A DNA stretch of 64,000 bases, taken from the NCBI RefSeq assembly GCF_009915685.1, contig NZ_JAABLP010000001.1. One strand, written 5' to 3'. Under the pieces are notes generated by a model, which was given only the letters and a program-made list of their open reading frames with translations, made no database searches and had not been told where the DNA came from. Of this stretch, positions 7,339 through 16,103 are shown in pieces (the first letter of the stretch is position 1; each line of letters opens with the position of its first letter). A program made the position numbers and the translations under genes. Source of the DNA: Pannonibacter tanglangensis. GTDB taxonomy: Bacteria > Pseudomonadota > Alphaproteobacteria > Rhizobiales > Stappiaceae.

Positions 7339-10300
7339 TCGAGATGCTGGAAGCCATCCTGCGCCGTCCCAAGACGGTGTTCGTGATGATGGTGGCGCTC
7401 GTGATCGCGGGCACCATCACCTATATCGGGATCCCCAAGGAAGACAGCCCGGACATCGACGTTCCGGTGTTCTACGTGTCCATCAGCCAGCAGGGCATCT
7501 CGCCGGAGGACGCCGAGCGCCTGCTCGTGCGGCCGATGGAGACAGAGCTGCGTGGCCTTGACGGGCTCAAGGAGCTGACGGCCGTTGCCTCCGAAGGGCA
7601 CGCCGGCATCATCCTGGAGTTCGACATCTCGTTCAACAAGGACGAGGCGATGGCCGATGTCCGCGACAAGGTGGACCAGGCCAAGGCCAAGCTGCCGGCA
7701 GAAGCCGACGAGCCGACGATCTCGGAGACCAACTTCGCGCTGGCCCCGACGATCACCGTCACCCTGTCCGGCAACGTGCCGGAGCGCACGCTCTACCAGC
7801 ACGCCCGCAAGCTGAAGGACCAGATCGAGGCGATCGACACGGTGCGCTCGGCTGATCTGTCCGGCCACCGGGACGAGCTGCTGGAGGTGCTGATCGACAC
7901 GCGCAAGCTGGAATCCTACGCGATCACCCAGCAGGAGCTGCTGAACTCCCTCACCCAGAACAACCAGCTCGTGCCGGCCGGCTTCCTCGACAGCGGCGCA
8001 GGCCGGTTCAACGTCAAGGTTCCCGGCCTGGTCCAGACGGCGGAGGACGTCTACTCGCTGCCGCTGAAGCAGTATGGCGAGGGCGTCGTCACGCTCGGCG
8101 ACGTGGCCGAAATCCGCCGCACCTTCAAGGATGCCACTTCCTACACCCGCGTGAACGGCCAGCCCGCCATCGCGCTCAACGTGACCAAGCGGATCGGCAC
8201 CAACGTCATCGAGAACAACGAGGCGGTGCGCCAGGTCGTGGAAGCTGCCTCGCGCGACTGGCCGGAGACGATCCGCGTCGACTTCCTGCTGGACCAGTCG
8301 GCCAACATCTACGAGGTGCTGGGCTCGCTCGAATCCTCGATCCTCACCGCGATCTTCCTGGTGATGGTGCTGATCGTCGGTTCGCTCGGCATCCGGTCGG
8401 CGCTGCTGGTCGGTCTCGCCATCCCGACCAGCTTCATGGTCGGCTTCCTGATCCTGGCCGGGCTCGGCTACACCGTGAACATCATGGTGATGTTCGGCCT
8501 GGTGCTGACGGTGGGCATGCTGGTGGACGGCGCCATCGTCATGGTGGAATACGCCGACCGCAAGATCGCCGAGGGGATGGAGGATCTGGAGGCCTACATC
8601 CGGGCGGCCAAGCTGATGTTCTGGCCGATCATGTCCTCGACCGCGACGACGCTGGCGGCCTTCCTGCCAATGCTGCTGTGGCCGGGCGTGGCGGGCGAGT
8701 TCATGAGCTACCTGCCGATCATGGTCATCATCGTCCTGACGGCGGCGACGATCACGGCAACGGTGTTCATTCCGGTGACCGGCGGCATCCTGGCGGCGGT
8801 GTCGCATTTCGTCTCGCGTCACGCGACGGTGATCCTGGCCGGTGTGTTCGGCCTGATTGCCGCGACCACGGTGGTCGAGGCGCCGCTGTTCGGTGTCGTC
8901 CTGCCCGAAGGCTTCGCCATTCCGCTTGCGGCCGTAGCGGCCCTGGTGACCGGCACGCTGGCCTATGGCCTGCTGAAGCCGGTGGTGCGCTGGTCGCAGG
9001 CGCGGGCGGCCGAACGGGCGGTGGCCGACAAGGCCCGGGCCGGGATCCTGTCGGGCAGCTCCCGCTTCGACGTGAAGGACGTGACGGGCCTCGGTGGTGT
9101 CTATGTGCGCGGCCTGAAGTACCTCGCCGGCACGGTGACCGGAAACGTGGTGGCGCTCGGCAGCATGATGGCGCTGTGCGTCTGGATCTTCATCGGCTTT
9201 TCCAACAACAGCGCCGGTGTCGAGTTCTTCGTCGACGAGGAGCCCGACCAGGCGGTGGTGCTGATCTCCGGACGCGGCAACCTGTCGGCCGCAGAAGCGC
9301 GGGACCTGGTGGCCGGCGTGGAGCGCGAGGTGCTGCAGACCGCCGGCGTCGAGAACATCGTCACCTCGGCCTTCGCCCCCGGTGGCGGCGGCGGAGGCGG
9401 CGACGGGCTCGGCATCCAGGGCAAGCCTGCCGACGTGATCGGCGAGATCCAGATGGACCTTGCGGACTACTGCTGCCGCCGGCGCTACCAGGAGATCGCG
9501 CAGGAGATCCGCGACCGGACGGCACCGCTTCCCGGCATCAAGGTGGAGCTGCGCAAGATCGAGGGCGGTCCGCCGACGGGCAAGGACATCCAGCTGGAAG
9601 TGCGCGCGCCGGAGTATGACACGGTCGTCGAGACCGTGGCCCGGATCCGGGCGCACATGAACGGCATGGAGGGCCTGCTTGACCAGGAAGACGACCGGCC
9701 GCTGCCGGGCATCGAATGGCAGCTGGCCATCGACCGGGAACAGGCCGGACGCTACCAGGCCGGCATCGCCCAGGTCGGCAGCATGGTCCAGCTCGTCACC
9801 AATGGCGTGCTGATCGGCAAGTACCGGCCGAACGACAGCGAGGACGAGGTGGACATCCGTGTCCGCCTGCCGGAAGAGGAGCGGACGCTGGACCGGTTCG
9901 ACGAGCTGCGCCTGCAGACGCCGCTCGGCCTCGTGCCGCTGGCCAACTTCGTCACCCGCGAACCGGCGCAGAAGGTGTCGTCGATCACCCGGCGGGACGG
10001 CCAGTATTCGATGATGCTGAAGGCCGGCGTCGACAAGCCTGCCGGCGTGCTGCCCGACGACAAGGTCCGCGAGCTGCAGACCTGGCTGGACGGGCAGAGC
10101 TGGCCGGACACGGTGACGCTGAAGTTCCGGGGCGCGGACGAGGACCAGAAGGAGTCCGGTGCGTTCCTCATGAACGCGATGATCGGCTCGCTGTTCCTGA
10201 TGTTCATCATCCTGCTGACCCAGTACAACTCGTTCTACCAGACGATCATCACGCTCATGACCGTGGTGCTGTCGGTGTTCGGCGTGCTGGCCGGCATGTG

Positions 10301-10880
10301 GGTCACGGGACAGAAGTTCTCGATCATCATGACCGGAACCGGGATCGTGGCGCTGGCCGGCATCGTGGTGAACAACGCCATCATCCTGCTCGACACCTAC
10401 AACCGGTTCCGCGACGAGGACGGGATGCCGCCGCTGGACGCGATCCTCAAGACCTCGCTGCAGCGGCTGCGGCCGATCCTGCTGACGACGATCACGACGA
10501 TCATCGGTCTGGTGCCGATGGCGACCCAGCTCAACCTGGACTTCGTCAACCAGGTGACCGCGTTTGGCGGCATCACCTCGGTGTGGTGGGTGCAGCTGTC
10601 GACGGCAGTGATCTTCGGTCTCGGCTTCTCGACCCTGCTGACGCTGGTGATGGTGCCGGTGCTGATCGCGCTGCCGTCGACCTGGGGACAGACGCTCAGC
10701 CGGTTCCGCGGCAAGAGGGGTGAAGCGGAGGCTGGCGGCCCGCCGGCCAACGCCGCGCCCGAGCCGGCGACCGCCCTCGCGGCGGCCGCAATGCCCGCAC
10801 CGGTCGCCCCGGTGGTGCCGATGCCGGCGCGCAAGGAGCCCCCTGCCCCGCCAGTGGCCCTGCCGCACGCGGCCGAGTGA
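7335..10880 (+). CDS. RND-family efflux pump, inner-membrane permease (AcrB/HAE1-like)
   Basis: 1181 residues, longer than the usual 1020-1060. The standard plan is visible: TM1 near residues 13-32, porter domain with KEDSPDIDVPV and LLVRPMETELRGLDGLKEL, the TM2-TM6 block from about residue 337, a second porter domain, and TM8-TM12 after about residue 950. Extra length comes from an insert of roughly 70-100 residues at about 493-590 with two more hydrophobic segments, a Gly-rich loop near residue 677, and a Pro/Ala tail of about 50 residues. The TM4 motif reads LVDGAIVMVE, so the paired aspartates of AcrB appear as Asp-Gly. A drug-efflux role is likely; the substrate is unknown. Confidence 0.93.
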   Translation: MIEMLEAILRRPKTVFVMMVALVIAGTITYIGIPKEDSPDIDVPVFYVSISQQGISPEDAERLLVRPMETELRGLDGLKELTAVASEGHAGIILEFDISFNKDEAMADVRDKVDQAKAKLPAEADEPTISETNFALAPTITVTLSGNVPERTLYQHARKLKDQIEAIDTVRSADLSGHRDELLEVLIDTRKLESYAITQQELLNSLTQNNQLVPAGFLDSGAGRFNVKVPGLVQTAEDVYSLPLKQYGEGVVTLGDVAEIRRTFKDATSYTRVNGQPAIALNVTKRIGTNVIENNEAVRQVVEAASRDWPETIRVDFLLDQSANIYEVLGSLESSILTAIFLVMVLIVGSLGIRSALLVGLAIPTSFMVGFLILAGLGYTVNIMVMFGLVLTVGMLVDGAIVMVEYADRKIAEGMEDLEAYIRAAKLMFWPIMSSTATTLAAFLPMLLWPGVAGEFMSYLPIMVIIVLTAATITATVFIPVTGGILAAVSHFVSRHATVILAGVFGLIAATTVVEAPLFGVVLPEGFAIPLAAVAALVTGTLAYGLLKPVVRWSQARAAERAVADKARAGILSGSSRFDVKDVTGLGGVYVRGLKYLAGTVTGNVVALGSMMALCVWIFIGFSNNSAGVEFFVDEEPDQAVVLISGRGNLSAAEARDLVAGVEREVLQTAGVENIVTSAFAPGGGGGGGDGLGIQGKPADVIGEIQMDLADYCCRRRYQEIAQEIRDRTAPLPGIKVELRKIEGGPPTGKDIQLEVRAPEYDTVVETVARIRAHMNGMEGLLDQEDDRPLPGIEWQLAIDREQAGRYQAGIAQVGSMVQLVTNGVLIGKYRPNDSEDEVDIRVRLPEEERTLDRFDELRLQTPLGLVPLANFVTREPAQKVSSITRRDGQYSMMLKAGVDKPAGVLPDDKVRELQTWLDGQSWPDTVTLKFRGADEDQKESGAFLMNAMIGSLFLMFIILLTQYNSFYQTIITLMTVVLSVFGVLAGMWVTGQKFSIIMTGTGIVALAGIVVNNAIILLDTYNRFRDEDGMPPLDAILKTSLQRLRPILLTTITTIIGLVPMATQLNLDFVNQVTAFGGITSVWWVQLSTAVIFGLGFSTLLTLVMVPVLIALPSTWGQTLSRFRGKRGEAEAGGPPANAAPEPATALAAAAMPAPVAPVVPMPARKEPPAPPVALPHAAE

Positions 10881-10895
10881 TCGCGCGACACGACA

Positions 10896-10929
10896 AAAAA
10901 CACCGCCGGAGCGATCCGGCGGTGTTTTT
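10896..10929 (+). terminator. Rho-independent terminator after the RND operon
   Basis: Fifteen-base perfect stem AAAAACACCGCCGGA / TCCGGCGGTGTTTTT around the tetraloop GCGA, 16 bp after the pump stop codon. The flanking A and T runs make it usable in both directions, so it can also close the convergent psd-pssA operon. Confidence 0.9.
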
Positions 10930-10959
10930 GTTTGGGCGATGATGTTGCGAGACGCGCGG

Positions 10960-11871
10960 TCAGTCCGGCTTGCGGTCGGCAGACGGATCGGGCTGGACGT
11001 CATCGGTCAGCGTGTCGTCCTCGTCCTCATCCGGCGAGTTCTCGGGAAGGGGATGGCCGATGGCATCGGCGCGGGCATGGGCCCGGTAGCTGCGCAGCGC
11101 GAAGGGAATGGACGCGAGATAGGCAAGCGTTGCGATCGCCAGCATCTCGTAGGGATAGCTGACCGTGAGCGCGACCAGCAGCACCGCCAGCACGAACAGC
11201 GGCAGCACCAGGTCGCGGCGCACCCGGGTGCCCACCTTCTTGCCGGAATAGGTCGGCAGGCGGCTGATCATCAGGAAGCCGATGCAGACCGTGTAGAGGG
11301 CAACGGGCGGGGCGAGTTCCGGCCAGTGCGGCAGGACGCCGAGAAACTCCAGATAGATCGGCATCAGCACCGTGAGCGCGCCGGCCGGAGCCGGAACGCC
11401 GGTGAAGAAATGCACCGACCAGGCCGGCTTGTCGGGGTCATCCAGCGCCGCGTTGAAACGGGCGAGGCGCAGGGCGGCGCAGATCGCGTAGGCCAGCGCC
11501 GCGATCCAGCCGAGCGACCGCGCCTCGTCGAGCAGCCAGACATAGAGCATCAGCGCCGGCGTGACGCCGAAATTGACGAAATCGGCCAGCGAATCCAGCT
11601 CGGCCCCGAATTTCGAGGTGCCCTTGAGCAGACGGGCGACGCGGCCGTCCAGCGCATCGAGCACGGCCGCCAGCAGGACGGCGCCGACCGCGAATTCCCA
11701 GCGCCCTTCCAGCGCCATGCGGATGCCGGTCAGACCCGAGCACAGCGCCAGCAGCGTCACCAGATTGGGCAGGATGAGGCGCAGCGGCACCTTGGCGAAG
11801 CGGCTGCGGCGGCGGCCGGGGCTGCCGTCGTCACCCGGATCGAAGCTGGCAAAAGGCGGTGTCACGCTCAT
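10960..11871 (-). CDS. pssA: CDP-diacylglycerol-serine O-phosphatidyltransferase
   Basis: 303-residue integral membrane protein of the CDP-alcohol phosphatidyltransferase family. The full catalytic signature DG-x2-AR-x8-G-x3-D-x3-D is present as DGRVARLLKGTSKFGAELD followed by SLAD (around residues 74-96). About eight hydrophobic segments follow, and the tail is acidic (PDEDEDD). It makes phosphatidylserine from CDP-diacylglycerol and serine. Psd, which decarboxylates that product, is 30 bp upstream on the same strand, so the pair forms the phosphatidylethanolamine operon. Confidence 0.95.
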   Translation of the reverse strand: MSVTPPFASFDPGDDGSPGRRRSRFAKVPLRLILPNLVTLLALCSGLTGIRMALEGRWEFAVGAVLLAAVLDALDGRVARLLKGTSKFGAELDSLADFVNFGVTPALMLYVWLLDEARSLGWIAALAYAICAALRLARFNAALDDPDKPAWSVHFFTGVPAPAGALTVLMPIYLEFLGVLPHWPELAPPVALYTVCIGFLMISRLPTYSGKKVGTRVRRDLVLPLFVLAVLLVALTVSYPYEMLAIATLAYLASIPFALRSYRAHARADAIGHPLPENSPDEDEDDTLTDDVQPDPSADRKPD

Positions 11872-11901
11872 GCCTTCCGTGCTCCCTGTCCTTGTCGCGC
11901 C

Positions 11902-12606
11902 TCAGTTGACCCGCGTCAGCGGCTGGCCGGAGCCCGGGGCGGCCGAGAGATCGGCCAGCACGGTCTCACCCGCAATCATGGTCTGGCCGAGCGCCACCTT
12001 CGGCACGGTGCCCATCGGCATGTAGATGTCGAGGCGCGAGCCGAACCGGATCAGGCCGAAGCGCTCGCCGGCGTTGATGGTCTCGCCCTCCCGCACGAAG
12101 CAGACGATGCGGCGGGCAACGAGGCCCGCGATCTGCACCACGCCGATGCGCACGTCGCCATGCTCGATGACGAGGCCGTTGCGCTCGTTGTCCTCGGAGG
12201 CCTTGTCGAGCTCGGCATTGATGAACTTGCCGGGCTTGTAGGCGACCCGGGCGATGCGGCCGCTGACCGGGGCGCGGTTCACGTGGCAGTTGAAGACGTT
12301 CATGAACACGGAGATGCGCATCATCGGCTCGGCGCCGAGATCCAGCTCGGCCGGCGGCCGGCAGGGGCCGACCTGGCTGACGATGCCGTCGGCGGGCGAG
12401 ATCACGAGCCCGTCCTGCACCGGCGTGACGCGCTGCGGATCGCGGAAGAAGTAGCAGACCCAGCCGGTGAGGAAGAGACCGATCCAGAACAGCGGCTCGA
12501 CGAACCAGCCGATGATCAGCGTGGCGGCAAGCGCGATGGCGATGAAGGGCCAGCCCTCGCGGTGGATCGGCACGAAGGCCTTGGTGACGGAATCGACAAG
12601 CGACAT
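11902..12606 (-). CDS. psd: Phosphatidylserine decarboxylase, short (PSD-A) type
   Basis: 234 residues from the ATG at 12606 (MSLVDSVTKAF). Two N-terminal hydrophobic helices (about residues 21-53) precede the catalytic domain with SPADGIVSQVG, FMNVFNCHVNRAPVSG and the self-cleavage motif FGSR, with Gly189-Ser190 as the expected processing site generating the pyruvoyl group. It converts phosphatidylserine to phosphatidylethanolamine at the inner membrane. An in-frame extension to 12726 is rich in Arg/Pro and unlikely. First gene of the psd-pssA operon. Confidence 0.95.
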   Translation of the reverse strand: MSLVDSVTKAFVPIHREGWPFIAIALAATLIIGWFVEPLFWIGLFLTGWVCYFFRDPQRVTPVQDGLVISPADGIVSQVGPCRPPAELDLGAEPMMRISVFMNVFNCHVNRAPVSGRIARVAYKPGKFINAELDKASEDNERNGLVIEHGDVRIGVVQIAGLVARRIVCFVREGETINAGERFGLIRFGSRLDIYMPMGTVPKVALGQTMIAGETVLADLSAAPGSGQPLTRVN

Positions 12607-12800
12607 GGAATGGGTCCGTGGTTCTGGTGTCCTGACCGGCGCCGGGGCGTCCGGTGGCGGAGATCGTGTCCGACTTCTAGTGCCTTTGCGGCCGGAGTTG
12701 AACCGGAAAAAGCCGGGCTGCGGCACCGGGCCCGATGATCGGCCTGCCGGCCGCTCCGACCTGGCGTCGCGCCGCTTGCAAGCGTGCGCGCGGGCCAGTC

Positions 12801-13241
12801 TCAGCGCTGGATGCGTGTCGAGAGGATGATGGAGGACAGCGTCCGCTCCACCCCCTCCAGCGCGCCGATGCGGTCGATCAGGTGGTCGAGCTCGGCGATG
12901 GAGGCGGCGGAGACGATGGCGATGAGGTCATAGGTGCCGCTGACCGAGTGCAGCGTGCGCACCTCGGGAATGCCGTTCAGCTCCGCCGTCACGCGCGGCA
13001 GGGACTTCGGCGCCAGCGTGATCAGCACATGCGCCTTGACGAAGCCGCCGCGGTACTCGTCCGACAGGCGCACGCCATAGCCGGTGATGACCCCTTCCCG
13101 CTCCAGCCGCTCCAGCCGCGCCTGCACCGTGGTGCGCGACAGGCCGAGCCGGCGCGCCAGCGTCGCCGTGGGCATGCGCGCATTCTGGCCAAGGAGGTCG
13201 AGAAGCGCGCGGTCTGCGTCCGTGATCGTCACCGTGGTCAT
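12801..13241 (-). CDS. Lrp/AsnC-family transcriptional regulator
   Basis: 146 residues: an N-terminal helix-turn-helix (LLDLLGQNARMPTATLARRL, then GLSRTTVQARLERLEREGVI) and a C-terminal RAM ligand-binding domain (VRTLHSVSGTYDLIAIVSA). It is divergently transcribed from the saccharopine-dehydrogenase-like gene 143 bp away, so local control of that gene, probably with lysine or a related amino acid as effector, is a fair inference. Confidence 0.92.
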   Translation of the reverse strand: MTTVTITDADRALLDLLGQNARMPTATLARRLGLSRTTVQARLERLEREGVITGYGVRLSDEYRGGFVKAHVLITLAPKSLPRVTAELNGIPEVRTLHSVSGTYDLIAIVSAASIAELDHLIDRIGALEGVERTLSSIILSTRIQR

Positions 13242-13267
13242 GTCGATTTTGCTCCCTCGCTGTCACT

Positions 13268-13309
13268 ATGACCAATCGGCTCGTCATATCGCCCAAATCT
13301 GAGCGTCAT
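13268..13309. promoter_or_regulatory. ATGAC/GTCAT half-sites between divergent genes
   Basis: ATGAC at 13268-13272 and GTCAT at 13283-13287 form an inverted pair with a 10-bp spacer. A further GTCAT at 13305-13309 lies 22 bp after the second. Such helically phased short sites are typical of Lrp-type binding regions, and the spot lies between the lrp-like gene and its divergent neighbour. Weak evidence. Confidence 0.3.
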
Positions 13310-13383
13310 TATGCCCGTTTCAACGCTGTGAATCGACCAGTGTTTCGCGCATCCTGACCGGAAACGATCCTGGAGGGGACAGC

Positions 13384-14487
13384 ATGAAGCATGTAGCCGT
13401 CATCGGCGCCGGCAAGATCGGCTCCACCATCACCCGCATCCTGGCTGCGACGGGCGACTATCAGGTCACGGTGATCGACCGCACACCGGCCGATCTGGCA
13501 CAGCTCGATGCGCACAAGGCGGTGACCCCCGTGGCCCTCGACATTGCCGACGGGGCGGGTCTGACCGAGGTCCTGCGGGGCAAGTTCGCGGTGCTGTCGG
13601 CAGCGCCGTTCCACCTGACCGTCAGCATCGCCAGGGCGGCGGCGGCGGCGGGCGTGCATTACATGGACCTGACAGAGGACGTGGAGTCCACCCGGCAGGT
13701 GAAGGAGATCGCGGCGACGGCCTCGACGGCCTTCATTCCGCAGTGCGGACTCGCGCCCGGCTTCATCTCCATCGTGGCGCATGATCTCGCCCGCCATTTC
13801 GACAGTCTCGAAGCGGTGCGGATGCGGGTGGGCGCCCTGCCCCAGTATCCCTCCAACGCGCTCAACTACAACCTGACCTGGAGCACGGACGGGGTCATCA
13901 ACGAATACATCGAACCCTGCGAGGCCATCGTCGAAGGCAACCTGATCGAGGTGCCGGCGCTGGAGGAACGCGAGGAATTCGCCCTCGATGGCGTCGCCTA
14001 TGAGGCCTTCAACACCTCCGGCGGCCTCGGCACCCTGTGCGAGACGCTGAAGGGCAAGGTGCGGACGCTCAACTACAAGACCATCCGCTATCCGGGACAC
14101 GCGGCGATCATGAAGGCGCTGCTGAATGACCTTGGCCTCAGGCATCGCCGCGAGGTGCTGAAGGACATCCTGGAGAACGCCCTGCCGACGACGACGCAGG
14201 ACGTGGTGATCGTGTTCGTCACCGTCAGCGGCCGCCAGAACGGCCGGCTTGTGCAGGAAACCTACGCCAACAAGATCTACAGCGGCGTGGTTGCCGGCAA
14301 GCTGCTGAGCGCCATCCAGATCACCACCGCCAGCGGCATCTGCGCCGTGCTCGACATGCTGGCGGATGGCGCGCTGCCGTCGTCCGGCTTCATCCGGCAG
14401 GAGGACATCCCGCTGGAGCGCTTCCTTGCCAACCGCTTCGGCAGCGCCTATGCGCAGAGCGAGGCCGGCCAGCGCAAGGCGGGCTGA
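13384..14487 (+). CDS. Saccharopine dehydrogenase family protein
   Basis: 367 residues with an N-terminal Rossmann domain (KHVAVIGAGKIGSTITRILA) and the family's C-terminal half (HYMDLTEDV, IPQCGLAPGFISIVAHDLAR, NTSGGLGTLCETLKGKVRTL). The ATG at 13384 follows GGAGGGGAC. The family oxidises saccharopine or reduces related lysine-pathway intermediates with NAD(P). Divergence from an Lrp-type regulator fits lysine catabolism. No lysine-ketoglutarate reductase is seen nearby, so the substrate could also be another amino-acid-derived compound (for example lysine 6-dehydrogenase activity). Confidence 0.85.
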   Translation: MKHVAVIGAGKIGSTITRILAATGDYQVTVIDRTPADLAQLDAHKAVTPVALDIADGAGLTEVLRGKFAVLSAAPFHLTVSIARAAAAAGVHYMDLTEDVESTRQVKEIAATASTAFIPQCGLAPGFISIVAHDLARHFDSLEAVRMRVGALPQYPSNALNYNLTWSTDGVINEYIEPCEAIVEGNLIEVPALEEREEFALDGVAYEAFNTSGGLGTLCETLKGKVRTLNYKTIRYPGHAAIMKALLNDLGLRHRREVLKDILENALPTTTQDVVIVFVTVSGRQNGRLVQETYANKIYSGVVAGKLLSAIQITTASGICAVLDMLADGALPSSGFIRQEDIPLERFLANRFGSAYAQSEAGQRKAG

Positions 14488-14536
14488 GGGACAGGCTGGC
14501 TGAGGGACAGGCGGGTTGAGGGGCAGGCGGGCTGCG
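14479..14536. repeat. Imperfect tandem repeat, about 16 bp unit
   Basis: GCGGGCTGAGGGACAG is followed by GCTGGCTGAGGGACAG, then GCGGGTTGAGGGGCAG and a decayed fourth start. It begins over the stop codon of the upstream gene. Confidence 0.6.
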
Positions 14537-14580
14537 CGGGAGGGGGGCCGGCACGTCCCCCGCCCCGCATATCCGGCCGC

Positions 14581-14620
14581 CGCCCCGTCTCGCCCCGTCT
14601 CGCCCCGTCTCGCCCCGTCC
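14581..14620. repeat. 10-bp tandem repeat CGCCCCGTCT, four copies
   Basis: Three exact copies and one copy with a final C, in the 160-bp convergent gap between the saccharopine-dehydrogenase-like gene and the transporter gene. Probably slippage-generated; no function is suggested. Confidence 0.85.
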
Positions 14621-14646
14621 CTGCCGGTCCGCAAGGGGCCGGCGGT

Positions 14647-15627
14647 CTAGCCGAGCAGGCCCTGCCAGAAGGCGGCGATGGCATAGACGATCGGGATCCC
14701 GAGGATGAGCATGAAGGGGAAGGTCACGCCCAGCGACGAGGTGAGGTAGATCGACGGGTTTGCCTCCGGGAACGTGGCCCGCACCGCCGCCGGCGCGTCG
14801 ATGTAGGAGGCCGAGGCGGCAACAGCGCCCAGCACCGCAGACGACCCGAGGTCCAGACCCGCGAGCGTGGCCACGCAGGTCGCCAGCGTCCCGTTCACCA
14901 TCGGCACACCGATGGCAAAGCCGAGGATGCGGGGGCCAAGCCGCGCAAAGTCGCGGAGCTGTGCGGCGGCGGCCATGCCCATTTCGAGCAGGAACAGGAC
15001 GAGCACTCCGCGGAACAGGTCGACGAAGAAGGGCTCGATCCGCTCGAAGTTGGTGTCGCCGATGGCCCAGCCGATGAAGAGGCCGCCGCCCAGAAGGACG
15101 ATGCCGCGCCCGCGCAGCGTCTCCTGCAGGATCGCGCCAAGCGACCCCGTGACCGCGCCGTCGCGGCTGAGCGCGAGACGTCCGTAGAACAGCGCGACCA
15201 GCATGCCCAGTTCCATGATGGCGACCAGAGCGGTCACATAGGCATCCATCGGCGTGCCCTGGGCCTCGGCATAGGAGCGCGAGACCACGAAGGTGACGGA
15301 AGAGACCGATCCGTAAAGCGCCGCGATCCCGGCCGCATTGCGGATATCAAGGCCGATCAGCCAGCGCGCCGTGAGATAGGCGAGACCAGGAAGCGCCAGA
15401 ACCAGGACCAGGGTGACGCCAAGCCCGGCGGCAATGTCGGCGAAGGCGACCTTGGCCAGCTCCTGCCCGCCTTGCAGCCCGATCGAGAACAGAAGGAAGA
15501 CCGAGAAGATCTTCATCACGGGCTCGGGGATCTCGAGATCGGACTTGATCAGCCGCGCAAGGACCCCGAGCAGGAAGGCCAGGGTGATGGGGGATACGAG
15601 ATTTTCCAGAAGAATGTCGCCGCTCAT
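14647..15627 (-). CDS. SbtA-type sodium-dependent bicarbonate permease family protein
   Basis: 326 residues and about ten hydrophobic segments arranged as two inverted halves, as in the SbtA family. Family-like stretches are LENLVSPITLAFLLGVLARL, SVFLLFSIGLQGGQEL, GIAALYGSVSSVTFV and, in the second half, AVLGAVAASASYIDAPAAVR. The ATG at 15627 was preferred because the conserved N-terminus starts with MSGDILLENL. In cyanobacteria SbtA imports bicarbonate with sodium. In this presumed heterotroph the substrate may be bicarbonate for carboxylases or something else. No cognate PII-like SbtB gene is seen. Confidence 0.88.
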   Translation of the reverse strand: MSGDILLENLVSPITLAFLLGVLARLIKSDLEIPEPVMKIFSVFLLFSIGLQGGQELAKVAFADIAAGLGVTLVLVLALPGLAYLTARWLIGLDIRNAAGIAALYGSVSSVTFVVSRSYAEAQGTPMDAYVTALVAIMELGMLVALFYGRLALSRDGAVTGSLGAILQETLRGRGIVLLGGGLFIGWAIGDTNFERIEPFFVDLFRGVLVLFLLEMGMAAAAQLRDFARLGPRILGFAIGVPMVNGTLATCVATLAGLDLGSSAVLGAVAASASYIDAPAAVRATFPEANPSIYLTSSLGVTFPFMLILGIPIVYAIAAFWQGLLG

Positions 15628-16103
15628 GCTGGCCGCTCCGCAACAGTGTGCCACGACAGCCGCGGCGGCCCACAAGGTAGCCAGACGCCTGAGAAAGAAA
15701 AATAGAAAGAAATCGAAAAATCGTTCGTTTTGATCGAATGATCGTGCCGGCAGGACCTCTGGCGCCTCCTCGGCTGCGCAATGGCCGCTTCACGTCCTGC
15801 CCGTCGTCGGCGAGATACCGAACCTGCGGCGCACCGCGGGATCGTTCGCTCCCTCGGCCCAGGCCGGTCTCACGACCCCACCTCTCTCCGCCATCCGGGA
15901 CACCTCGCGGAACGGGATTCGGCAGCCTCCTTCCAGACTGTCGAAACGGTCCACCATCTCCCCGAACGCCTGTCCACTCTGTTCCAAGTCCATACAGGGG
16001 GGCCGAAGGCCGGGCGAGGCCGTTGGCTCGACCCAGGTCGGGTTGAAGGTGGGAAGCTGACGCCGGACGGGTTGAAAACGGGGAGACTGTCCAGCGCCTG
16101 CCC
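15628..16103. other. 476-bp gap between the sbtA-like and atm1-like genes
   Basis: No supported gene. An A-rich stretch and an inverted repeat lie at 15690-15742 just upstream of the transporter gene; the rest is GC-rich with no recognised element. A 67-residue frame on the minus strand at 15790-15993 has no recognisable product. Confidence 0.6.
15720..15742. promoter_or_regulatory. Inverted repeat ATCGTTCG / CGAATGAT upstream of the sbtA-like gene
   Basis: Eight-base arms (15720-15727 and 15735-15742), 7 of 8 matching, with a 7-bp T-rich centre, about 93 bp upstream of the transporter start in a locally AT-rich stretch. Candidate operator or promoter-proximal site; no cognate regulator is adjacent. 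Confidence 0.35.

Noticed and set aside
7278..11003. Very long open frame on the minus strand opposite the RND pump
   Set aside because: It mirrors the pump codon by codon, and its product is a His/Arg/Gln-rich string with no domain; high GC keeps the antisense frame open.
15790..15993. 67-residue minus-strand frame in the gap after the sbtA-like gene
   Set aside because: It has no ribosome site or family resemblance; kept only as a possible remnant.
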